From contig OX465282.1 in NCBI GenBank assembly GCA_949987705.1, forward strand, positions 88,958,070-89,022,069: 64,000 nucleotides of DNA. The letters run 5' to 3'. Under the pieces are notes generated by a model that was given only the letters and a program-made list of their open reading frames with translations, had not been told where the DNA came from and searched no databases. This DNA comes from Thereva unica. Taxonomy: Eukaryota > Arthropoda > Insecta > Diptera > Therevidae. Positions 42,587-54,143 of this stretch are shown piece after piece (the first letter of the stretch is position 1; each line of letters starts with the position of its first letter). The position numbers were made by a program, and so were the translations under genes.

Positions 42587-44834
42587 TACCGTATTGCCTA
42601 TAGTTCATTTATTATTGAAATATCCAATCATATGTATATTCGTAGAACATTGAAGTAGAACATTGTGAAGACTTCCTAAAACAAATTCACTCTGTAACTA
42701 AATATTAGTTAATAGTTATATTTTGTTCATTTTTCCTATATCTAGGTTGTTATCACTTTCAATTATACTATTTGTTGTTGTAATCCTGAAATCATATTTA
42801 TTGTTTGTTATAATACTGAATTGATATTTAATTTTGAAGTGAAACTTCCTTGCTCTCGTTCCGGGGATTTTGAATTGATTCGAGCCAGTACGAGTGAATT
42901 CAGAAAACTGAAACGAAAACAAGGACAGTTGTACGAAACGGAAGTTGCCTTCTCACTCATTTACATTACATTACATTAAGTGATGCCATATAAACAAATT
43001 CTACCAAACCAGCAGGTAAATATTTACAATTTATTTAAATTTGTACATAGATGGCGCAGGCATCGGTAAAGTAAATATGAGGAGTCGGTTATTTAAAAAA
43101 TTAAGATTGTGTATGAGCTATTAAATATAAAGTTTTTGTAAAACCAGCTAAATGTTTTTGATTTTTTGTCAATTAATACTTAAAGTGTTTTTGGTAATAT
43201 ATATTTGAGTACATATGTAATAACTTGAGTATTGTCATCTCGTGGGCTCACAATTACATTAGGGAATAATAATTTCGAACTGTCATTATCGACAGCTAGT
43301 TAGCTACAAAGTGTTACAATTAAAGTTTGACAATAGAGATCATTTTTGAAAAATATTTTTTAAAATAAATTTTGAATATCACATTTAACTTGTATTTGAG
43401 GTGATCCGCTGTCACATTTAGTGGTTTTCTTTGGCTTACAAACAGGATTGTTTTCTATTTAGACAAGTGATATTTGCTCAGTGATATTGGATTGCAAAAT
43501 TTCTTTACATGTGTGTATTATCTCCAATTTTCATATGATAAAATTTGAATTGGATTAAAACAACGTATATTGCCAGAATTGAGGTTATGGCCGTGTTCCA
43601 TAATAACAACCAGCATACTAACCAGTGAAAAAGGGTAATAAGTGCTTAGTGTACATGAAAGTGTTACAACTTGAAACTAGCTGAAGTTCCGTTGGGCGAT
43701 ACACATAAAATTTCCGCCAGAAATTCAAGCTTTAGCTACTTAAAAATAGATGGCTTGTTGCTTTTTATACACTGTACAGCATTACTTTCAAAATATTCAT
43801 TATACTATGATTTAAGTTAAAATATTATGGCTTCATTCATATTTTAGATTATAATACAAGACACGAGCAAATGAAGAAAAAAAAATTACAATAATAAAGA
43901 ACATATAGACATAAGTATGTACGCGATGTTTCGCTTCTGCCTTGTGTTCTTTAATACCTACACAATAATTTTTTTTGTTGACATCCTGAATTCGTATTTA
44001 TTTTTTGTTATAATCCTGAAATTCAGGACCTGAATTGATATTTATTTGTTGTTGTAATCCTATTATGTAATATTTATCATGTTTCAACAATAATAAAATA
44101 ATAATAAAAGCAAGTTAAAGCTGTGCTTTTTTTTTGCTCTCTCTCCCGGTTTCTGTTACGACACAAATGGTCACCCTAGTTATAATCGGTAAACATTTGA
44201 AATATTACCCATAATATTTTTTTATAAATCTTGGACCTTGGATTTTTGGCGGCCGGGTGCTACTCCTGGGAAAATTCTACGTGCAAGCATAATCTCGCGA
44301 ACGGCGAAGAAGCCAGAAGAATGGTCTGGATATGCTTGCCGGATTTTCCAGGGCTAACCCATTTCTCCCGTTTATTATCCCCTAGAGCACTCCTTGGTGG
44401 TTAATATGCCTTCTGATATTATTATGTAGTCTTGTGCTGTGAAATTTAGTATATTTATTTTATGCGTGATTATATTTTTGAGATTAAAATCGGTACGGCT
44501 CAATTACCAGGTGAGTTCCATATATTTAATTAATATTATTTACTATTTTTTTATTTATTTACTTAAGCCTATTTATTAATTTATATCTATTTTTTTCCAT
44601 TTTGGTGATCGCCTATGGGCTGCTCCGCTTCTGGTGGTTGGTCCTGGATTTAAAAAAAAAGAGGTTCTGGATTTCAAAAGAAGAGAGACCTGAAGAGACC
44701 TGAAAAGAGAGATCCAGCAGCAGTAAGGTTCTTTAAGGGACGACACACATAGATAAGTATCTATAGCATACTATTATATATTAAATATTAACGCCTCTCT
44801 ATTTTTAGGTCATAACAAATTGTACGAAAAAAGG

Positions 44835-45300
44835 GTCTCTGCATAAATTGTTTAGGTGTCGGTCACCTGGCTCCACAATGTCCTAGCAAAAATTCGTGTT
44901 TCCGTACCATCATACCCTATTACATATTTTTCCTAATGATCAGCCTTCCGGATCTATGAAAGAAAAAACTTTTAAGTCATTTACACCAGCACCCCATTCT
45001 CAAACTATTAGTGAACAGAAGGAATTCAGCCCCCCTATAAATTCTCTACATACCTCTACTCAAAGGGAAGTTTTATTAGCCACAGCATTAGTTACTTTGC
45101 AAGGTCCAGGAAAAACTACAAAAACTTTTCGGGCTCTGCTTGACCCAGGGTCGCAAGCTTCATTTTGTACCGAATAAGTGGTGCAATCGTTGGGTCTTCG
45201 CAAATCGCCTGTCATCGCCAGCATAACAGGTGTAGGTCAGATTCCGCTAGGAACTTCCAGGACAAAGGTCTATGCCGATATCGTACGACCTTAAGAGTAG
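44835..45300 (+). pseudogene. BEL/Pao gag 3' part and protease
   Basis: Resumes as KKGLCINCLGVGHLAPQC, the second BEL zinc knuckle, which belongs directly after the fragment ending at 40163. Downstream the frame at 44896-45177 reads to the aspartic protease ALLDPGSQASFCTE, with a TAA at 45175-45177. After this stop comes VVQSLGLRKSPVIASITGVG, still protease-like. Reverse transcriptase, RNase H, integrase and 3' LTR are not found, so the element is cut near 45300. Confidence 0.8.
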
Positions 45301-45449
45301 GGTTAATACGTATTACACAAGTCCATTATACATAATGTTCAGGAATTTCAGCCAATAAATAACTGAACAACTGTGTTCAATAAGTATCCGAACAAAATTC
45401 TTTTACCTATTGATCATCAACGTACATTTAGTCGAAAGAGAAAAGAGAC

Positions 45450-46940
45450 ACGACCAAGGACACTTTCTATTATAACCTTGAGCTTGCAGAAATGATAGGG
45501 TCTCTTCCAATGATATAAAGTAGATGGTGAATGCCCAAATTGGAAGATATTTTGTACAGACCGACCATTATAAAGGAACGAAGCATCAAACAATAAGGGA
45601 CAACGTGTTTTTGTGTTATTGACTTGGGGGGCGAACGACTAACAAAGAATCTGTCAAAATCTGTCAAAACCCGAGAAGATTCACTGCAGACAAACACTCA
45701 GCAGAACTGTTAGCAAGTCCTAACAATCGTCCTAATATCAATATGAGTTCTGCTGACGACAAGGCAGGACGACTTGACGCAGGGTTCAGTAGTAGTTTAT
45801 ACTGAACTGATCATTCAGTCATGCATTTAACTGAACTGTTTAGTTGAACAGTACAATCCTCGATAAGTTCAAGAGGTTTGCTTAAATAGATCTGCACGTC
45901 ATCAGCATATAAATGAACAGACGAATGAAGGTCATTTATATAAAGGCTAAAAAGCAAGGAGCTCAGGATAAAGCTTTGAGGTACTCTACAATGAAGGAGC
46001 GCGGGTTCCGAGAAAGATTCTTGTACCTTAATAATTTGAGAACGCTCCTGGAGATAACTTTCAAAAAATGTGACTGCAGTAGGGTCTAGTTCAAAATGTC
46101 TGCCTAATTTTTCAAGTAACATCATTTTGTCAACTGAGTCAAATGCTTTTGAGATATCGAGTAGGACTAAGATTGCAATTTTATTGCTACCAAGTGACTC
46201 AAAAATATCAGTTGAAACTTTTAAGATTGCCGTTTTGCTGCTGTACCCAGACATGAAATCAGATTGCCATATAGAGAGAAGACCCTTTCATTTAGATAGT
46301 ACTTAAGCTGCTTAGAAATAATTTTTTCAAAAACTTTAGAAAGGAAACATAGAAGACTGATTGGACGGACGGTTGCGATGAATAGACCTTTTTTGGAATA
46401 GGTACAACAAGAGCCTGTTTCCACTGACTAGGAAACGGAATCTATAAGGCAGGTATTGAAAACATGAGTAGTGACATTAGATATAAATGAGGCAATTAAT
46501 TCATGAGCTTTGGAGAGACGTCATCACCCACATGTCAACACGAACAACGCAGAAAGAAGTTCGTAGTTGTCGATACAACGAAGGGAAAAGCCATCAGATG
46601 GGCACAGATTGATGCAGTTTCCTTCAACAGGTGTAGAGTTACTTTCAGAAATGGATGAAAAGAACTCGTTTAGAATATTGGGGTCTAAAAACACTTGTTG
46701 AGAATAATGCCCATACGTACCAAGATTACGAATATTGCGCCATAATTTTTGTAAGGTAGATTAGTGTCGAGCTGATTTTCAACATATGATCGTTTAGCTG
46801 ATCGTAAAAGAGCAACTGTTTTATTTCGCACTTTTTTATACATACTACGAGCTGCTTCATTATTTATTTTCGATTACACAGTTTGCATAATTTATGGCGG
46901 ATGTCGGCTTCTTTCAATTATTTTAAATTTGAATACAAAC
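45450..46940 (-). pseudogene. LINE fragment (Jockey/CR1 group)
   Basis: On the minus strand the order is a linker with LLRSAKRSYVENQLDTNL and FFSSISES, then RT with RPISLLCFLSKVFEKIISKQ, LLDISKAFDSVDKMMLLEKL, SFILSSLLFSLYINDL, and HLYADDVQIY (about 45892-45921). A stop follows at MTE (45811-45813). Beyond it the frame resumes as KLLLNPASSRPA and SAVNLLGF. Four or more stops and frameshifts. The YADD is intact, but endonuclease and C-terminus are gone. Confidence 0.7.
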
Positions 46941-47434
46941 TGTCTGTCGAACTGTCAGAGTAACGGGCTGAATAGCTGAAACGAAATTTATATCTTTCGT
47001 TCGGATCTATTTTTGTTCATACATTTTCATACGATTTATTTCATTTTTTTTTCGTTTCGGTTCGTTTTCGTTTCTGCTCGAATATGCTCGTCAATTTCAA
47101 TTGTAAACTGAATATTAAATGCAAATATCTAAAATGCAATACGTCTAGTAGTCTAGTACTCAGAAATTGTTCGGTAAGATTATAAACAGACTTTTCATAA
47201 CATGAAGAGTGCAACCGATTTGCTTTGCTAAGATCTCTTAGGCCCGTATACATCAACGAAAGTAACTTTGAATTATAAAATTATCAGAAACATGAACCAA
47301 GTTTACAAAGGAGATGGAAATCTCCACTGAAAACTAAGATCAGTTACCCTTCACGAGTATCAACAAAACACTGAAAAGAGGAGGAAACAGGCGAAAATTT
47401 TTATGCCTTTTAGGCTTGGCATTTTCTTAGGAAG
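46941..47434. other. No recognisable gene
   Basis: AT-rich; a 71-codon minus frame at 47041-47256 has no motif. Confidence 0.4.
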
Positions 47435-49547
47435 GAAGACTCGGCATTATCTTCGAATTATCCCTAGTTGACTGGGAAAATAGTCTATCTGGCAATGACA
47501 TTGACGAAATTGTGTCTTGCTTCAACGTTATTGACAAACATGTGCTCGGAATTAAAAGAAGGGATAAATTATCAAAACCATGGCTGGATCGGAACCATGT
47601 GCATTCTCTTCGTAATCGAAGAAATAAATTGTATAAGCTGATTAGAAATAACCCCCATGCAAATGAAGAACTGAAACTAGCATACACTAGGCTAGCCTGA
47701 GAGTTCAGTCTTAGGTCACGTGAGGCCTATACTACATATCTTAACTCTGTTGCCGATAGCATTATAAAAGATCCCAAAAAATTCTTTCAATTCATTAATA
47801 TAAAACGAAAGACCTTTGGCTATCCAGCTACAATGACCAATGGCAGTAGAACTCCTCTTGCCCACAGGAAATTTGTAACATGTTTGCTGACAGGTTTACC
47901 GAAATCTTTTATCTAAAATCTGATACAACAAACACAGACCTAACTCAAACGTGCACTGTTACTTCAAGTCTTATAGATAAAATATTCTTATCCGTCGAAG
48001 ACATCATGACAGGTTTAAACAATCTAGATATCAATAAAGGTCACGGTCCTGACAATCTGCCTCCTTGCTTTCTGCAGTGCTACTCAACTCAAATTCTGTT
48101 TCCCTTCCATTTTATTTTCAACAAATCCTTATCGTTAGGAAAGTTTCCTACAATTTGGAAAAAATCTTACCTCATACCAATTCACAAAGCATCTAATAAG
48201 CATTCGGTGGACAACTACACAGGCATTGCAATATTATCAGCAATTCCTAAACTTTTCGAAAAGCCTGTTTACGATAAGATTGCCCAAATAATTGATCAAT
48301 GAGCAAAAACAAGGCTTCAAAAAGGGACCACCATATTTTATTAACAAAACTGCTAAAATTTGGAATATCTAGGCCTGTCCTAAGATGGATAGAATCATAT
48401 CTTAACGGAACGTTAGAATTCAAGGATTTCTGTCAAAAGAAACGGAAGTAACTTCCGGAGTCCCTCAGGGTAGTCATCTTGGCCCACTTTTATTTAATAT
48501 ATTCATCTCAGACCTGTCAGGAAAACTAAGGAATGTACGACATCTCTTTTATGCCGATGACTTCAAAATATATAGTGTCATAAGGTCGCGTGATGACGTA
48601 ACTCTCCTTCACTTGAAACTGAATACGTTACAGGACTGGTGCTCCACCAATAAACTGCAACTAAAAACCAGTAAATGCCACGTAATTACCTTATCTCGTA
48701 AAAAAAGCATACAGTTCCAATACTATTATCTCAACGGCAAGGTATTAGAGTGCGTTGATCAAATTGTAGATCTAGGTATTGTCCTGGACAATAAATTAAA
48801 TTTTAATTTGCACTACGATAATACATATTATGGCAAGAGCTAGCAAACTTCTTGGCTTTATAAAAAAAAGAGCCAAGGAATTGGACAGCCCTCGAGTTAC
48901 TAAAACCCTTTTCTCTTCGCTAGTCCGGCCAATTTTAGAATACGCATGCCCGATCTGGAATCCTATTTACCAGGTAAGCAGGTAGGTTTGAGTCAGTGCA
49001 AAAGAAATTTCTACTCTGCTCTGAGAAATCTATACAACTCGCGTGATTTCCATAGCCTACCGCCCTACACGGACAGGCTCAAACTGTTGGATCTTATGCC
49101 ACTAATAGGCGTAAGCTGCTTATTCATGCTTTACTTTGGATGTCTTAAACGATAAGATCAAAGATCAGTTTCTGTCAGACAGGATCAAAGTTAACGACGA
49201 TGTCCGACACAATAGACATACGAAAATGCTTAGGGAATATTCTCATCGGACCGAGTATGGAATGAACGAGCTCATCAACAGATGTTGCATCATTTTCAAT
49301 TGCCACAGTCCCTGCTTCTCTCCTGGAATTAGCAAATTGTCCTTCAAGAAAAAATTAATATCCTTCCTGTTATCCGAATTACCCTGAACTAACACTATAA
49401 CTGAGTTGTGCTATATGTTATAAAGATAAAGATGTGATAATAATTGTTAGACTGTAAACTACTTTTAGCTATAGTCATTTCTATCCTGTGTAATATAGTT
49501 TAAGTGTGCCTTGTTTGGTGTAAATAAAATAAATAAATAAATAAAAA
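47435..49547 (+). pseudogene. LINE (Jockey/CR1 group), multiply broken, with AAAT tail
   Basis: Linker and RT can be followed in changing frames: PWLDRNHVHSLRNRRNKLYK, FFQFINIKRK, KGHGPDNLPPCFLQC, LIPIHKASNKHSVDNYTGIA, FEKPVYDKIAQ. An internal deletion near 48310-48330 removes the first catalytic Asp segment. It continues GVPQGSHLGPLLFNIFISDL, FYADDFKIY (48547-48573), VDLGIVLDNKLNF, LVRPILEYACPIW and SFKKKLISFLLSELP, with a stop at 49384. The 3' end is an AAATAAATAAAT-type tail at 49516-49546. It is related to the LINE at 21005-23814 but on the other strand. Inactive. Confidence 0.8.
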
Positions 49548-50431
49548 GAGGCAGAATAATGATTATTTAGTGTACCTACATTATACACAAACCGGTTTGA
49601 GTTGAAGACCGAGCGATTTATAGTATGATTAACCCTATTAAAGCATTTTTCACTACAAATACAGACTAAAAATTTGGTGTGGGACACGACTATAAAATAT
49701 GTTTGTACTAGGTGCCTCTTTTTTCTTTTGAACCAGTAGTAAATATCTCTCCAATTCGTATTTAAAACCTCACCTCGCCTCAGCTCAAATTGGATGTTTT
49801 ACTGCCGCAAAATAAGTAAGGAAGAAGAAACTCTTGCCTCTCCACTACGTATTTAAAATCACACCTCGCCTCATTCTTCTCGATACACCAGTAGGACTTT
49901 ATTTTTGAACTGCGACATTTATGGCCCACGTTGTAAAAGGGTTGCGCACCCTTGGTGCAGACCAATCCCAATACTTGGCCTTTTGACGGAACTACGAAAC
50001 ATTACTTGTATTTATACGCAACATTATCTAACATGACATACATCTTTATTTAATTGTATAAATTCAAATCGAAACATGAAATTATATCGATTAGGCTAAG
50101 AGTTTCTTAAATGGTCTACATATAGTTTCTTTGAATAAATTTCTTTCTCTACAATAATGAAGCAAATACCAACGTGTCAAATAGCTGTTTTTTGAAGGGC
50201 GTTGAAGCATTTTTGGTAACATTGAAACTATATTCAATATGAGTAATTAAAAGCAGAACAAGCACCATAACAAGTTATGTATATCCGAACTTGTAAGTAA
50301 CAACAACCGTTATTCCATAATTTCTACCTGGTTTCCGGTACGTTGGATATTTGAAAAAGGGAACTGGTAATGAAACCCTTAGGCGCAAATTCATATTAAA
50401 TTTTTAATTTAAATCGATACAAATGATTTTT
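49548..50431. other. Upstream region of the cuticle gene; short duplication
   Basis: No gene. A 35-bp word, TCTCCAATTCGTATTTAAAA with CCTCACCTCGCCTCA, at about 49750-49784 recurs about 90 bp later at 49837-49871 with a few changes. The remainder is AT-rich flank of the cuticle gene. Confidence 0.5.
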
Positions 50432-50440
50432 TATATAAAA
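50432..50440 (+). promoter_or_regulatory. TATA box of the cuticle protein gene
   Basis: TATATAAAA lies 97-105 bp before the ATG. A start site about 30 bp downstream would fall near 50462-50470, close to a TTCTCAATAG stretch. This is placement by position only. Confidence 0.55.
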
Positions 50441-50536
50441 GACTTAATATTATTTTGAAGAAGACACACTTCTCAATAGCTAGTACTAGTAGAGACTTCG
50501 GGTTTTAATCTTTGAATTAAAATAATCTTTTAAAAA

Positions 50537-51433
50537 ATGAAGGTGCTCATCGCATTCACTACACTCTTGGCTGTTGCTTTCGGTAGTCCATCAGGATACG
50601 CTTTACCTTTGGGATATTCCGGTTATCCTTTCGCCTACTCCGGACTTCCTTTGGCTCATCCCGTAAAAGTGATTGCAGCTCCAGCAAGTCTCTCAAGCCA
50701 ATTCCACTCTCAGGATACCTTAGGACAATACTCATATGGATACAGCGATGGACTCTCATCGAAAAAGGAAATCAAATCCCTTGATGGAGTTACCCGTGGA
50801 TCTTACAGCTATGTCGATGCTAAGGGAAAATTGCAAACCGTTGAATACACTGCTGATGCTGTCCATGGATTCCGTGTTGCTGCAACCAACTTACCAAAAC
50901 CAGTCAAGGGCGCTGAATTGAGTCTTCCTACACCAATCCGTGAAGATGCTGCTGTACTCCGCGAAAGAGAAATCCATTTAGCTGCTGTAGAAGAGGCTAA
51001 AATCCGCAATCAGACTCCAATTAAGGCTGCCGATCTTAGTGCAAAGTTACCAAAACCAGTTATGGATACCCCTGAAGTCGCCAAGGCTAAGGCTGAACAT
51101 TTAGCTGCCGTAAAAGATGTTAAAATCCGCAACACTTTGGTTAAGGAAATCCCAGTGACTTATGCTCCAGCTGCATTCTCTTCATATCCTCTTGCACATG
51201 GCTTCTCTGGAGTACCAGCCGTTGCACCTTGGTCCGCATATCCAGCAATAGCACCATGGTCCTCTGTCCCATCAATTGCACCTTGGTCTGCTGCTCCAGC
51301 TGTCGCACCATGGTCCAGTATTCCTGCTGTTGCACCATGGTCTGCAGAACCAATCATCAGACCTGACCTCCTAAGGCTAAATGATTATAGTGTAGATCGC
51401 CGTGTCTTCCAATTACGCGATGGCAAATGGTAA
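50537..51433 (+). CDS. Cuticle protein with Rebers-Riddiford chitin-binding domain
   Basis: A 298-residue secreted structural protein of the exoskeleton. Residues 1-16 (MKVLIAFTTLLAVAFG) form a signal peptide. The Rebers-Riddiford domain spans about residues 55-118: LGQYSYGYSDGLSSKKEIKS, DGVTRGSYSYVDAKGK, LQTVEYTADAVHGFRVAATN. It binds chitin, probably through the conserved aromatic residues. Two copies of a helical motif follow (REREIHLAAVEEAKIRN; DTPEVAKAKAEHLAAVKDVK), the second preceded by LPKPVM; this matches the 18-residue motif known from arthropod cuticle proteins. The tail has five PWS repeats of the form APWSxxPA. A single exon encodes it; many relatives have an intron just after the start. 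The RR subclass is not certain. Confidence 0.93.
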   Translation: MKVLIAFTTLLAVAFGSPSGYALPLGYSGYPFAYSGLPLAHPVKVIAAPASLSSQFHSQDTLGQYSYGYSDGLSSKKEIKSLDGVTRGSYSYVDAKGKLQTVEYTADAVHGFRVAATNLPKPVKGAELSLPTPIREDAAVLREREIHLAAVEEAKIRNQTPIKAADLSAKLPKPVMDTPEVAKAKAEHLAAVKDVKIRNTLVKEIPVTYAPAAFSSYPLAHGFSGVPAVAPWSAYPAIAPWSSVPSIAPWSAAPAVAPWSSIPAVAPWSAEPIIRPDLLRLNDYSVDRRVFQLRDGKW

Positions 51434-51473
51434 GCGGGTAGTAAATTGCTAATTATTGTCTAACGTATAAAAA

Positions 51474-51479
51474 AATAAA
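51474..51479 (+). terminator. Polyadenylation signal of the cuticle gene
   Basis: AATAAA 41 bp after the stop codon, followed by A/T-rich sequence. Confidence 0.75.
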
Positions 51480-51905
51480 GCAAACACTTAAAAATTATTT
51501 TATCGCCTGTTACATCAATTAACAGTTCGTATTTTTTCGTTCAAAGCAGATTTCATGTATGTATGTATATTTCTGAAACTTGTAAAATTATGACAAAAGA
51601 ATGTTGTTAAGGAAATGTCACCGCGGCGGTTCAGTGAAATCTGAATTTTTTGAGATACTTATGTTGAATTGTTGAGTCAAAACTTGTTGTAACCTGATCT
51701 TTCATAATAGCAGGCCTTATTTCCTAGTAATATTTCGCAATGATTGTGACGAAGCTTTTTCGAATTAGTGTAAATACATACATATAACAGAACCTTTCAT
51801 AATCACAACGTTGGTCTGTTGTGGGCATGCACTGCAATATTTTTCCCGCAACACACGACTAGCCCGCTACTACTACTACTAGACATTGAACCATGACCTT
51901 AACGG
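51480..51905. other. No recognisable gene
   Basis: Downstream flank of the cuticle gene; AT-rich, nothing recognised. Confidence 0.4.
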
Positions 51906-51908
51906 TAA

Positions 51909-52325
51909 AGCCTGAACTACATTGAAAAGCAGTGCAGTGCAGCACTGTGCAGTATGTTGCAGTGGTTTATTGGAGAACGCGTTGTAAAACACAATTGAAT
52001 AAGCAGTGTTTTCACATTCACTGTTCATATATAGTCTTTAATAATTTTTTGTAGTGCCTCTGACTTTTGTTGTATACTTATTTCTCACTAATTTTATGAA
52101 TTTCTCATTATCCATTTTGACAACGATGGCCATGGCAACTTCATATCAAGGTTTTCAGAAATTGGCGGGCAGTGCGAAGCAGTTTTTTAGAAATTAGCCT
52201 AAGACAATGCAGTGCAATGCGGTGTAGTGCAAGGCAGTGAAGTTAATGTGAGTTGACACGTTACAAGAAGTCTAAATTTCACTTCGCAGTACTGCACTGC
52301 ACTGCTTTTTAATGTAGTTCAGCCT
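51909..52325. mobile_element. PIF/Harbinger-like MITE, 417 bp
   Basis: The left end AGCCTGAACTACATTGAAAA and the inverted right end AGGCTGAACTACATTAAAAA continue through GCAGTGCAGTGCAG to about 40 bp. TAA flanks both sides (51906-51908, 52326-52328), the TWA-type 3-bp duplication of PIF/Harbinger. The interior repeats GCAGTG words. It lies 0.5 kb downstream of the cuticle gene. Confidence 0.82.
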
Positions 52326-52613
52326 TAAGACGAACTGGTAGTACAAAGAGTGACTCCTAAGGTTGGCTTTTGCAAATAAAAAAATTTTTTATACTTGCTG
52401 CGTCCCCTTTCCACTACTTAGTACTTGTGATCAGAGCAGAAAAAGAGCGCATATTTCTGAATACTCTGATTTCAGTAAAATCTCACCTACAATTTTTGTC
52501 GTTACTATGTATACAAATACAAAGTTCTTAAAAGAAGAATTTATAACACAATGGAGAAATTAATGCGGTAATTTTTAAAGTAAAACAAACGATAATAGTT
52601 TTTGATAATTATA
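52326..52613. other. No recognisable gene
   Basis: Short spacer with a 66-codon frame lacking motifs. Confidence 0.4.
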
Positions 52614-52716
52614 GCCTAGTACTAAGTTCACGTGAAATGGAATTTAAATGGGCTACTGTACAGTAAATTTTCTCATGTGAAAATTTCGCTTGTCAAAATT
52701 TCATTTGTGATATATA

Positions 52717-53133
52717 CGTGCGTTCCATTAGGCGATTTTTGCTACTCCGGAGTACTCCCGAGGAGCTCCAACTACCCCTGCTCTTGTTTTGGGGGATTTC
52801 ACTCCTAGTAGAAATGCATAAAATTACCGCCAGGTTTTCAAGCTTTACCTACTTAAAAGTAGAAGGCTTTTTGTTTTTTCAGTTAAAATAAACTGTCAGA
52901 TTAATTATTTTATGGTGTATTTTTAAAGTAAATAAAACAAGTAACAGTTTAAAGTGTATAAAATAAATAACAGTGGAATTTAAAAAATTATAAAATGCAT
53001 AATATTGATAGATATAATAAGGTAAGATAAACAAAAATGGTTTTATTATACCCTTGTTTACTTTTTACATCAAAAATCGCGTTCCATTGGTCATGTACTC
53101 GGGAGTAGAAAAAATCTCCCAATGGAACGCACG
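52717..53133. mobile_element. TA-flanked MITE, CGTGCGTTCCATT ends
   Basis: The left end CGTGCGTTCCATTAGGCGAT and the inverted right end CGTGCGTTCCATTGGGAGAT continue through TTTTT and CTACTCC to about 45 bp. TA on both sides (52715-52716, 53134-53135). 417 bp, no transposase. A partial relative (TTCCGTTGGGCGAT...TTTCCGCCAG...TTCAAGCTTTAGCTACTT) lies near 43685-43770. Confidence 0.75.
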
Positions 53134-53171
53134 TATTAAGTTCACGTGAATTTTTTGGTGAATAATGCCTA

Positions 53172-53620
53172 ATCTCCACTGACATATAGTAATGGACTGC
53201 TAAATGAGCAAAATCCCATACAAAAAAATGGCACCAAAAACTATTCCTGCCTCGCTCCCACGTTAAATCCCAATGAACTGTAATCGTCAGCGCATGTCTG
53301 TCTATTAGAAAAAAATAGACAGGTATAGTTTTCGTTCTTCTGTCTCACTCTTGAGCTATTTTGAAAACTTCGTTAAACAGGGGAAATAACCGTCACGGTT
53401 TTGGAATAAATACATTTATTTAATGAAAAAACTGCTAATAAATAAAAATGAGTGATGGAAATTTATTTCCGTTAATTATAACAAACATCTTTCACTTATT
53501 TTCTCCTAAATTCGAAGAAAATTTTTTTGTTTGCATAAAAAAGGTTTTCTATTTCTGGAGAAAAATGGTGCCATTCAGCATCGTGAATCAGCAGTCCATT
53601 ACTATATGTCAGTGCATTCA
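53172..53620. mobile_element. MITE with CACTGACATATAGTAATGGA ends
   Basis: CACTGACATATAGTAATGGA then CTGCT at 53174-53198 recurs inverted at 53588-53612. The uninserted order can be read inverted at about 55143-55185, where ATTGGAGATTAGGCATAAAT is uninterrupted. The right boundary is imprecise. A plus-strand 83-codon frame (53448-53699) starts inside and runs past the right end; it shows no family signature. Confidence 0.6.
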
Positions 53621-54143
53621 CTGTTGGCGAACAATGGCGAACCAACCACGAACCAACCAACCAAAGTGCTGCTTCCTATTCCTTCTCATTGTAAATTGAA
53701 TTATCCGTCTCGCTCGTGTTTTGGTTAACATGGGTAACTTTCCGTATGTGTTAGTTAAATTATTTGAGTTGCCACATGAAATTCAGCGGGCAATTTAGTA
53801 CAAACACATGTCAAAAATCAAGGCATAAATACGTTAATTGTAATTGCAATATCCGCCGAAACCGAAACTAATTCAACATCAATTTAGTCAACTGTCAAAA
53901 ATTTAGTCCCCTCGCCAAAAGACTAAATATTGTATTATCGACACTAAATTTTAGTCACTGAATTCACACAGGCCCTAAGTTCACGTGTATTTTTTTGGTG
54001 AATAAATCACACTCTGCTGCGCTCTAATAGATGGCGCGGCATGCATTCACCACGAAATTTCATTTTCATTTCATTTAAAAGAATGCCCTTGGGCATTTTT
54101 TCCGCCTGTATAGCTGGGAACTCTAATTAAAATTATACATTTA

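Larger units (their letters stand above)
40745..44178. mobile_element. 3.4-kb hAT-like element with no transposase
   Basis: The ends TAGGCTGACCATTCGTCCCG and, inverted, TAGGGTGACCATTTGTGTCG pair over 20 bp. They are flanked by a perfect 8-bp duplication GTTATAAT (40737-40744, 44179-44186). TA(G)NG ends and 8 bp are hAT features. The interior is non-coding and composite: CCCGG-rich inverted words near 40760-40835, the tandem-repeat element at 41417-42213, the MITE at 42349-42586, and a diverged relative near 43685-43770 of part of the MITE at 52717-53133. Confidence 0.85.
40164..44834. other. 4.67-kb composite insertion splitting BEL/Pao gag
   Basis: CGA occurs at both junctions (40161-40163 and 44835-44837), and keeping one copy leaves Gag in frame across the join. 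Removing the hAT-like element (40745-44178) and its 8-bp duplication leaves about 1.23 kb of other sequence. The left part, on the minus strand, looks like LTR promoter DNA. The right part contains CAGGTGAGT at 44508-44516 and TTTTTAGGT at 44804-44812, which resemble splice sites but may be chance. Confidence 0.6.

Noticed and set aside
44508..44812. Spliced intron between CAGGTGAGT and TTTTTAGGT
   Set aside because: Good consensus matches, but no coding frame is joined by removing it and the region is part of a composite insertion.
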